Assembly (NCBI GenBank): GCA_021800445.1
Contig: JAJYYZ010000008.1
Coordinates: forward strand, 1 to 59,281
Length of the DNA: 59,281 nucleotides
Direction: 5' to 3'
Source: a bacterium
Lineage (GTDB): Bacteria; Thermotogota; Thermotogae; Mesoaciditogales; Mesoaciditogaceae
A model generated the notes under the pieces. The model was given only the letters and a program-made list of their open reading frames with translations, ran no database searches and was not told the origin of the DNA. The position numbers were made by a program, and so were the translations under genes. Positions 54,024 to 59,281 of this stretch are shown here, in pieces; position 1 is the first letter of the stretch; each line of letters opens with the position of its first letter.

Positions 54024-55703
54024 TCACTTCCCTTTTAAAACGGCGTAAAGAGAAAGCATCTTTCTCTGAAGACTCCTTTGCTTTTCAGGATCTTTTGTTG
54101 ATTTCATCTCCTCTTCCAATTTTGAAATATCAGATCTTATTTTCCTTTCGTTTATCTTTTTAATCACGACTTTCAAAGCTTCGTCAAAATCGTTTATGTT
54201 CACATCTTTTGTTACTATCTTAAAAAATCTTTGGCCTTCATTCGCGGTTAACGATTCAAGAATTTCTTGAGGATAAATATGACCTTCGTTCACAAGATTG
54301 AATACTTTCCTCGGAAACTCCGAAAGATAATCTGGACTGACGCTTTTCAAAATCTTGTTCCGTATATCTTCGTTTGCGAAAAGCAAATAAACGATCCAAT
54401 CCTCAAAATTCATTCGCGATATTTTGACATCTTTTTCAAGTTTATTGTTCGATTTTTCTTCCGCTTCTATTTTTAACTCGTATAGCAATTCATTTTCTTC
54501 GATCATCAAATTCTTGGAAACTATCCTTACAAGATTGGATCGAAGAATCGGTGAATCTATCCATTTCGTTGCATCGGCAAATCTTTTGATTGCCTTTGAT
54601 GCGTCGGAGGTATCTTTGAGAGTCATTCTGACGTAAAAATCCCAGTAATTGGTGGCATTCAACAAAAAGTTTTTAAATTCTTTTTTGTCATGCATTCTGA
54701 AATATTCGTCCGGATCTTTTGCATCCGTAAATGTTAAAACTTTGACGTTGAGATCGTACTTTGAAAGCGTAAGTGAAAGTTTCTCCATCGCATTCAATCC
54801 CGCTTTGTCACTGTCAAGTACAAGAAGCAAGTTGTTTGTCAAAGATTTTATGCTTTCCAAATGCATTTGGGTAAGTCCAACGCCCAAAACGGCACAGGCA
54901 TTTTCAAATCCGTTCTTGTGAAAGGCTATGGCATCCATGTAACCCTCGCAAATTATCGCAAAATCATTTTCCTTGATCTGTGCCTTTGCCTTATCGAAAA
55001 GATAAAGTATCTTCGACTTCGAGAAATATTTGTTTTCAGGCGAATTGATGTATTTTGGATCTCCTTCTCCCACCACTCTGCCACCTAAAGCCACAATTCT
55101 TCCGGAATTGTTCTTTATGGGGAAAATGATCCTGTCCCTGAAAAATTCGTAAATAGATCCGTTCGTACTTCTTGATACCAAACCGTACTTAAGCAAATTC
55201 GCAACGTCAAAACCAGCCTTGTTCGCAACAAAATTGACGATATTTGAATTTTTAGGTGCGTAACCTATTTCAAATTTCTTTAAAGTTTCGACATCCAATT
55301 TTCTATCTTTTATAAGGTAGGACAACGCCGCTTTACCATTCGATGAAAAAAGCATTTCCGCATAAGATTTTACCAGTTTTTCCATGAAGATGCTGTATTT
55401 CGAAAACTCACCGTCCGAAGAGATCAAAGGAGAATCGATATTACAAATATCCGCAACTTTCTGAACGGCTTCTGAAAAAGAGATGTTTTCTATTTTTTTT
55501 ACAAATTCTATAACATCACCGCTTGCACCGCATCCAAAGCAGTGAAAAAAGCCTTTAACTGGATTAACGTAAAAAGAAGGTGTTTTTTCTTCGTGAAAAG
55601 GGCAAAGTCCTTTGTAACTTGAACCTGCTTTCTCAAGAGCAACATAGTGCGACACAACTTTTACTATGTCGCACTGCGCTTTGAAATCTTCTAAACTTTT
55701 CAC
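54024..55703 (-). CDS. dnaG: DNA primase
   Basis: 559 residues. N-terminal CHC2 zinc domain (CPFHEEKTPSF, FHCFGCGASGDVIEF), TOPRIM core (ICEGYMDAIAFHKNGF, VLDSDKAGLNAMEK), and a shorter C-terminal DnaB-interacting region. GTG start 8 bases after the rpsI stop without a good ribosome site. Neighbouring rpoD recalls the macromolecular synthesis operon, but rpsU is replaced by rplM-rpsI. Confidence 0.95.
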   Translation of the reverse strand: MKSLEDFKAQCDIVKVVSHYVALEKAGSSYKGLCPFHEEKTPSFYVNPVKGFFHCFGCGASGDVIEFVKKIENISFSEAVQKVADICNIDSPLISSDGEFSKYSIFMEKLVKSYAEMLFSSNGKAALSYLIKDRKLDVETLKKFEIGYAPKNSNIVNFVANKAGFDVANLLKYGLVSRSTNGSIYEFFRDRIIFPIKNNSGRIVALGGRVVGEGDPKYINSPENKYFSKSKILYLFDKAKAQIKENDFAIICEGYMDAIAFHKNGFENACAVLGVGLTQMHLESIKSLTNNLLLVLDSDKAGLNAMEKLSLTLSKYDLNVKVLTFTDAKDPDEYFRMHDKKEFKNFLLNATNYWDFYVRMTLKDTSDASKAIKRFADATKWIDSPILRSNLVRIVSKNLMIEENELLYELKIEAEEKSNNKLEKDVKISRMNFEDWIVYLLFANEDIRNKILKSVSPDYLSEFPRKVFNLVNEGHIYPQEILESLTANEGQRFFKIVTKDVNINDFDEALKVVIKKINERKIRSDISKLEEEMKSTKDPEKQRSLQRKMLSLYAVLKGK

Positions 55704-55711
55704 TTATTCGA

Positions 55712-56116
55712 TCAGCGTTTCGAGTATTGAGGACTCTTTCTTGCTTTCCTTTTTCCGTATTTTTTGCGTTCAACCATTCTTGGATCTCTCGTAAGCAAAT
55801 TGTTGGCACGAAGAGGCAATCTTAAACTTTCATTGAAATTCAACAGTGCTCTTGCTATTCCGAGTTGCAACGCGCCAGATTGTCCCTCAAGACCGCCGCC
55901 GCTTACTCTGCAAAAGATATCAAACTGATTTAAAGTGTTTGTAACTGTAAAAGGTAAATTCGTCTGAATTTCCAGCACGCCACTCTTGAGATATTCTTTA
56001 AAAGATTGATAATCCTTTTCATTTATCTTTATTTTCCCGCTGCCTGGTTTCAGATAAACCCTTGCAATTGCCGTTTTTCTTCTTCCGGTTCCATAAAAAT
56101 CGGTATTTTCTGACAT
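55712..56116 (-). CDS. rpsI: 30S ribosomal protein S9
   Basis: 134 residues, standard. N-terminal FYGTGRRKTAIARVYLKPG, GGGLEGQSGALQLGIARALL, and the conserved C-terminus KYGKRKARKSPQYSKR, whose last residues reach the P-site tRNA. Follows rplM by 17 bases. Confidence 0.97.
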   Translation of the reverse strand: MSENTDFYGTGRRKTAIARVYLKPGSGKIKINEKDYQSFKEYLKSGVLEIQTNLPFTVTNTLNQFDIFCRVSGGGLEGQSGALQLGIARALLNFNESLRLPLRANNLLTRDPRMVERKKYGKRKARKSPQYSKR

Positions 56117-56133
56117 CTAATTCACTCTTCCTT

Positions 56134-56574
56134 TCAAAGATCAACTGACAAAGGCTGTGGCCTTTGAGCGATGTGTGGATGTTCAGAACCACGATACACT
56201 TTTAGTTTTTTCAGCATATGCCTTCCAAGAACATTTTTGGGCATCATGCCTTTTACCGTCAACTCAATCAATCTCTCCGGATGACTTGAAATCATTTCTT
56301 TTGCCTTTATCTCCTTCATGTTCCCGGGATAACCGGAATGCCTTCTGTAAATCTTGTCTTCTAACTTTTTGCCAGTTAGAAGAACTTTCTCAGCATTTAT
56401 AACAACGACAAAATCTCCGGTATCAACATGAGGAGTGTAAGTTGGTTTGTTTTTTCCCATCAAGACTTTGGCTATGTCAACAGCCAAACGACCAACGGGC
56501 TTATCTGTGGCATCAACAACATACCATTTTTTATTCATTTCGCCTGACTTAGCGAGGTAAGTTTTTTGACTCAT
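56134..56574 (-). CDS. rplM: 50S ribosomal protein L13
   Basis: 146 residues starting [11 protein letters not shown], with [37 protein letters not shown] and MLPKN-type [18 protein letters not shown]. The start was set at 56574 (GGAGG 6 bases ahead); further upstream in-frame sequence belongs to the overlapping transporter gene. Confidence 0.97.
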   Translation of the reverse strand: MSQKTYLAKSGEMNKKWYVVDATDKPVGRLAVDIAKVLMGKNKPTYTPHVDTGDFVVVINAEKVLLTGKKLEDKIYRRHSGYPGNMKEIKAKEMISSHPERLIELTVKGMMPKNVLGRHMLKKLKVYRGSEHPHIAQRPQPLSVDL

Positions 56575-57130
56575 ATTTCTCCTCCACAATTCTTTTCTTT
56601 TCCCAATTTTCAATTTTGAAAAACACCGAGATCTTTTTGTAAACCACAAAAACAACCACACTATCCGCGATGGTTTTTAAAAGATTAAACAGGACTATGA
56701 TCCAAAGGTAATTTTGAAGTATGAAAGCGTAGGAAACATGCAAATAAGGGGGATAAACCACTATGTTCAGCAGAGCCATTCCGACAGTGGTAAGTATGCT
56801 TGCTATTATCAAAGACATGATTGCTCTCATTTTCGTTTTCCGTCTGATGTAAATCATTGAGGCTGTTCCAACGAAAATGATACCTGCTGCGAGATTCATG
56901 ATCAAACCAACTACATCAGTACCTCTTATCGCAAAATAAAGTAGGTCTTTAATTATTTCGGCCAGAATGCCAGCCCATGGACCTATCATTAGCCCAACGA
57001 TCAAAGTGGCAATTTCACTGCCATCATACTTAAAACCAACAAGTTGTGGAATCGGGATTTCCAAAAGCATCAAAACAGTTGCAAGAGCGGAAAAAATCCC
57101 AATTACAGATATTTGTTTAGTCTTACTCAT
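56549..57130 (-). CDS. ECF transporter S component, RibU-like
   Basis: 193 residues, six membrane helices. [31 protein letters not shown] resembles RibU (FLKxDxSEIPxLI and a GPxxG loop), the substrate-binding subunit for riboflavin; the distinction from other S components is not certain. Works with a shared EcfAAT module not in the window. The ATG overlaps the rpmA stop, and the 3' end overlaps rplM by 26 bases. No riboswitch precedes it; it is inside a ribosomal operon. Confidence 0.8.
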   Translation of the reverse strand: MSKTKQISVIGIFSALATVLMLLEIPIPQLVGFKYDGSEIATLIVGLMIGPWAGILAEIIKDLLYFAIRGTDVVGLIMNLAAGIIFVGTASMIYIRRKTKMRAIMSLIIASILTTVGMALLNIVVYPPYLHVSYAFILQNYLWIIVLFNLLKTIADSVVVFVVYKKISVFFKIENWEKKRIVEEKYESKNLPR

Positions 57131-57402
57131 CAATTGATCTCCTGAACATTTGCATATTTTCTTCCATTACGAACTTTAAAATGAACCTTTCCGTTTTTAA
57201 GCGCGAAAAGCGTGAAATCCTTTCCCAAGCCGACGTTTTCACCCGGCCATATCTTTGTTCCACGCTGTCTGACGATTATATTCCCACTTTTAATGATCTG
57301 GCCATCTCCAACTTTTGTTCCAAGATATTTAGGGTTGCTATCTCTTCCATTTTTTCCCACACCGGTACTTTTAGTGGCAAAAAGTTGAATTTCTATTTTC
57401 AT
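57130..57402 (-). CDS. rpmA: 50S ribosomal protein L27, with Prp-cleaved N-terminus
   Basis: 90 residues. Begins [16 protein letters not shown]: the IQLFA/T pattern is the Prp cleavage site found in Firmicutes and Thermotogae, after which mature L27 would begin. Then [26 protein letters not shown] and [11 protein letters not shown]. The Prp protease gene sits immediately upstream. Confidence 0.95.
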   Translation of the reverse strand: MKIEIQLFATKSTGVGKNGRDSNPKYLGTKVGDGQIIKSGNIIVRQRGTKIWPGENVGLGKDFTLFALKNGKVHFKVRNGRKYANVQEIN

Positions 57403-57404
57403 TT

Positions 57405-57719
57405 TTAAACCTCCACTTCAGAGAGCAATACATTTCGGGGATATTGTTTTGAGATCTGGACAAGTGTCTGATACAAAGTTTTCATCATGAATTGGGCACA
57501 TTCGTTGCTTTCTTTCAAATCGCATTTTATCACACCATCTTTTATTTCGTAGTTGAGATTAACTTTCATCACTTCATTCAAACCTATCAACGTCGATTGA
57601 GACACAGCACTTATCGCAGCACAAACAACATCTTTCCCTTTAACATCAAAACCAACATGACCTGTTATTTTGAATCCGTAAAAAATACCTTTACCGATCA
57701 AAAATTCACAGCGCGTCAT
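57405..57719 (-). CDS. prp: Ribosomal-processing cysteine protease Prp
   Basis: 104 residues. Removes the N-terminal extension of L27. Catalytic His in ITGHVGFD (His about residue 20) and Cys in [11 protein letters not shown] (about residue 33), at the family spacing. Between rplU and rpmA as in other bacteria with extended L27; overlaps rplU by 4 bases. Confidence 0.93.
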   Translation of the reverse strand: MTRCEFLIGKGIFYGFKITGHVGFDVKGKDVVCAAISAVSQSTLIGLNEVMKVNLNYEIKDGVIKCDLKESNECAQFMMKTLYQTLVQISKQYPRNVLLSEVEV

Positions 57720-58030
57720 GCTTCAATCTCATCAACTTTAAGCATAGAATACCACTGTCTATGATTTTTGACACGGCGGTATCCTCTTCTCCTTCTGAAC
57801 TTGACGGTTATGACTTTCTTGTATCTGCCATTTTCCAAAAGAGTTGCCTTTACCCTTGCGCCTTCAAGATAAGGAGATCCAACTTTTAAATCTTTATCAT
57901 CTTTCACAGCAAGAATTTTATCAATTACTATTTGTTCTCCCTCTTTGGCCCCTTTGACAAGTTCCGTTTTAAAAGATTCACCTTCTGAGAGTTTGTACTG
58001 CTTACCCCCAATTTCGAGTATGGCATACAT
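57716..58030 (-). CDS. rplU: 50S ribosomal protein L21
   Basis: 104 residues: MYAILEIGGKQYKLSEG, FRRRRGYRRVKNHRQWYSMLKV. First gene of the operon; GGAGGTG precedes ATG. The C-terminal FRRRRGYRRVKNHRQ segment binds 23S rRNA. Confidence 0.97.
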   Translation of the reverse strand: MYAILEIGGKQYKLSEGESFKTELVKGAKEGEQIVIDKILAVKDDKDLKVGSPYLEGARVKATLLENGRYKKVITVKFRRRRGYRRVKNHRQWYSMLKVDEIEA

Positions 58031-58110
58031 CTTAACACCTCCTTTTTCTCAAAAAACCCACTCATCCAAGGTGTGGCTTTTGCCATCTTGATACCCGGAC
58101 CATGTGTCTC
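58031..58110 (-). promoter_or_regulatory. rplU operon leader
   Basis: About 80-base untranslated leader with GGTCCGGGTATC, GGCAAAAGCC and CACACCTTGG ... GGTGT segments able to pair. Its position and GGTATC word are reminiscent of the L21 leader RNA family of Firmicutes; this is not confirmed. Confidence 0.4.
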
Positions 58111-58115
58111 AAAAG

Positions 58116-58143
58116 ATCTTACCACAAATTTTGTTTATTTCAA
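58116..58143 (-). promoter_or_regulatory. rplU operon promoter
   Basis: Minus strand: TTGAAA, 16 bases, TAAGAT, about 85 bases before rplU. Confidence 0.65.
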
Positions 58144-58260
58144 AAACAGTGAGCAGCAAAACAGCCACGAGTAACGCGTAATAGGTAATCGACAAAAAAC
58201 AATTCCGGCTCGCAAAGGTATTGATGCGCATACCGGATTGGAAAAATTAACAACCACAAC
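58140..58260. repeat. Mosaic repeat with hairpin
   Basis: CACGAGTAACGCGTAATAGG words followed by ATTCCGG ... CCGGATT inverted repeat. Fills the gap between the rplU promoter and tRNA-Ser; no gene. Confidence 0.55.
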
Positions 58261-58349
58261 TGGCGGAGAGAGTGGGATTTGAACCCACGGAGCCTATTAA
58301 GCTCATACGCTCTCCAGGCGTACGCCTTTGACCACTCGGCCATCTCTCC
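58261..58349 (-). tRNA. tRNA-Ser (anticodon GGA)
   Basis: 89 bases with encoded CCA. Acceptor GGAGAGA/UCUCUCC, anticodon loop CUGGAGA region with GGA, long variable arm (GAGCUUAAUAGGCUC) typical of serine tRNAs, GUGGG/CCCAC T stem with UUCAAAU. Confidence 0.93.
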
Positions 58350-58354
58350 ACAAT

Positions 58355-58381
58355 TAAATCCCTGTTTTTTCTCAGGGATTT
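58355..58381. terminator. Hairpin between the two tRNAs
   Basis: AAATCCCTG / CAGGGATTT around a T-rich loop. No clear T run on either side, so a processing or attenuation hairpin is as likely as a terminator. Confidence 0.4.
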
Positions 58382-58387
58382 GCTTAC

Positions 58388-58416
58388 TTGACAAAAATGT
58401 TAAAAAGTGATATAGT
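58388..58416 (+). promoter_or_regulatory. Near-consensus plus-strand promoter antisense to tRNA
   Basis: TTGACA, 17 bases, TATAGT. It points toward the 58583 ORF through the antisense of the CAU tRNA. Confidence 0.6.
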
Positions 58417-58443
58417 TTTACATGTGTAACGTTTTTTTTACTT

Positions 58444-58519
58444 TGGTGGGCTCAGGTGGATTCGAACCATCGACCGCCCGGTTATGGGCCGGGAGCTCTA
58501 CCTGCTGAGCTATGAGCCC
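58444..58519 (-). tRNA. tRNA with anticodon CAU (Met elongator or Ile2)
   Basis: 76 bases with encoded CCA. Acceptor GGGCUCA/UGAGCCC fully paired, D stem GCUC/GAGC, anticodon stem CCCGG/CCGGG around CCCAUAA, T stem GAUGG/CCACC with one A-C mismatch. Not initiator: 1-72 is paired and the three G-C initiator pairs are absent. Position 33 is C, where nearly all tRNAs have U. Met versus lysidine-modified Ile cannot be settled by eye. Confidence 0.9.
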
Positions 58520-58532
58520 GAGAACATTAGTA

Positions 58533-58561
58533 ATTATAAAACATTTAACCATGAAAGTCAA
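58533..58561 (-). promoter_or_regulatory. Promoter of the CAU tRNA
   Basis: Minus strand: TTGACT, 17 bases, TATAAT, 13 bases before the tRNA 5' end. Confidence 0.75.
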
Positions 58562-58582
58562 GCGAATAAAGGGGTGAAACGG

Positions 58583-58768
58583 ATGAGTTTTGAAAGAAGT
58601 GAATGCCGTGTTGATCCCATAAAAATTTTGCTTTTGAAATACCCAAGGCTTTTAATAATCAAAGCAGCATTTGAAATTTTCAGCCAACACAAAAAAATAG
58701 ATCTTTTTGAACTTGAGATCAACATAAAAAGAGAATTTGAAAAATCTAATTATCAAAAGAGAGCCTGA
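58583..58768 (+). CDS. Small conserved-looking protein of unknown function
   Basis: 61 residues: SFERSECRVDPIKILLLKYP and a helical, charged second half ending SNYQKRA. GGGGTGAAACGG precedes ATG. Its stop lies in the downstream terminator stem. No family recognised; may be driven by the promoter at 58388. Confidence 0.55.
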   Translation: MSFERSECRVDPIKILLLKYPRLLIIKAAFEIFSQHKKIDLFELEINIKREFEKSNYQKRA

Positions 58769-58785
58769 ACGGCTCTCTTTTTTCA
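58755..58785. terminator. Terminator between the small ORF and the minus-strand gene
   Basis: AAAAGAGAGCC, TGAAC loop, GGCTCTCTTTTTT. Strong on the plus strand; on the minus strand a shorter TTTT follows. Confidence 0.85.
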
Positions 58786-59157
58786 AACCTGTTTTGTACG
58801 TTTGGGTGAAAGATTGAAAGTGCCCGTTCTATCATCATCGTTGACAAGTTTTAAATATCTGTTGGCCGCATCTTTGGCCATTCTTTCAATTATTGCCGGT
58901 AAATCACTCTCTTTCATGAGGTAAGCAAGACGCGGATCTTTTTTCATTTTTTCTGACATTTCATATTTCTGTTTATCAAGTGGAATGAGTTTCAAATCGG
59001 TGACTTCATAATTTCCAAGTTCTTCAGTTATTTTCGAAAGCAAAGTTAATATACTCTTGGAAAATATTTCTTGAACTTCAGAAGGCTTCTTTGATTCGTT
59101 TAACCTGTCTCTGTAAGATTTTGAAATTTCTTTTTCAAGGTATGTGTAACTGTACAT
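58783..59157 (-). CDS. Hypothetical helical protein
   Basis: 124 residues, highly charged and helical (SYTYLEKEISKSYRDRLNES; KDPRLAYLMKESDLPAIIERM), no membrane segment. The ATG shares its A with the rsmE stop (TGATG), so it is translationally coupled; a GTG at 59160 is an alternative start closer to the GGGGGT site. Family not recognised. Confidence 0.65.
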   Translation of the reverse strand: MYSYTYLEKEISKSYRDRLNESKKPSEVQEIFSKSILTLLSKITEELGNYEVTDLKLIPLDKQKYEMSEKMKKDPRLAYLMKESDLPAIIERMAKDAANRYLKLVNDDDRTGTFNLSPKRTKQV

Positions 59158-59281
59158 CACAATGGCACCCCCTTTAAAATTCTTATTCCACCTAAAGCAA
59201 CTATCACTGCAGTTTCAACTCTCAAAGTTCTATCTGTGAGTTTTACCCTTTCAAAACCCATGGAAGGCGGATTTACAGAAG
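59157..59281 (-). CDS. rsmE: 16S rRNA m3U1498 methyltransferase, C-terminal end (partial)
   Basis: Only the last 40 codons are in the window. They read NPPSMGFERVKLTDRTLRVE then TAVIVALGGIRILKG, which matches the C-terminal block of RsmE (xLGxRILRxETA), part of the SPOUT knot. The gene continues beyond the right edge. Confidence 0.75.
   Translation of the reverse strand, partial: SVNPPSMGFERVKLTDRTLRVETAVIVALGGIRILKGVPL

Noticed and set aside
56549-57450. FMN riboswitch for the RibU-like gene
   Set aside because: The gene is embedded in the ribosomal operon and starts within the rpmA stop codon; there is no room for an aptamer.
58444-58519. Initiator tRNA-fMet
   Set aside because: The 1-72 pair is intact (G-C) and the three consecutive G-C pairs of the initiator anticodon stem are absent.

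Overview
The window reads as a chromosomal segment of a Thermotogota-like bacterium. The reasons are a short, roughly 197-residue EF-Ts, a compact shikimate cluster with an AroK-AroB fusion, a DAHP synthase with a ferredoxin-like N-terminal domain, frequent GTG/TTG starts beside strong GGAGG sites, toga-like envelope proteins (lipoproteins plus beta-barrels), and an L27 with a Prp-cleavable N-terminus. Placement near Mesoaciditogales or Kosmotogales is an inference from gene content only. Genes are densely packed in operons with many 4-bp ATGA overlaps. Gene-free stretches are few, and most carry one shared mosaic of repeats.

Layout. 1-3.5 kb (minus): four-gene envelope operon of two lipoproteins and two beta-barrel proteins. 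3.5-3.9 kb: internally deleted IS200/IS605 TnpB element. 4.0-9.0 kb (plus): aroF-aroA-aroC-aroKB behind a promoter, a Phe/Tyr-rich leader peptide and an attenuator. 9.1-14.7 kb: giant FN3/LRR lipoprotein, acyltransferase, a small membrane protein and an LPG-synthase-type flippase. 14.7-17.3 kb: sat, sulfotransferase and cysC, a PAPS supply-and-use cassette. 17.5-23.4 kb: gdhA, MFS, rubrerythrin, PhoH, Old Yellow Enzyme, FmdB. 23.4-28.4 kb: tRNA-Pro, tsf, pyrH, frr, uppS, cdsA, MFS. 28.6-31.4 kb (minus): RqcP-like S4 protein, ychF, a membrane protein and a divergent sliding-clamp-like protein. 31.5-33.9 kb: 29-residue peptide, membrane HD-GYP phosphodiesterase, DUF5317, DUF134. 34.3-43.8 kb: metG, gyrA, truA, tlyA, secA, prfB. 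43.7-47.9 kb: peptidase-MA-like protein, pyruvyltransferase-like protein, tandem HD protein, apgM. 47.9-48.5 kb: truncated IscB. 48.5-52.8 kb: DUF4384/PEGA protein, CoA-disulfide-reductase-type flavoprotein, nucleotidyltransferase. 52.8-58.0 kb (minus): rplU-prp-rpmA-ECF-rplM-rpsI-dnaG-rpoD. 58.1-59.3 kb: tRNA-Ser, tRNA-CAU, small ORFs and the end of rsmE.

The most interesting system is an eroded IscB (HEARO/omega-RNA) family. One locus keeps the start of a repeated RNA-like element fused directly to the C-terminal third of IscB, including the RuvC-III His/Asp motif. Two near-full-length and one edge-truncated copy of the same RNA-like element stand alone elsewhere without any nuclease gene. 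Their 5' flanks, where an IscB guide would lie, are drawn from the dispersed intergenic repeats themselves. Other leads are a Phe/Tyr attenuator on the aro operon, a 29-residue hydrophobic ...SKWW peptide encoded directly ahead of a membrane HD-GYP protein, a DnaN-like paralogue, a tandem HD protein with a degenerate N-terminal copy, and a CAU tRNA with C33.
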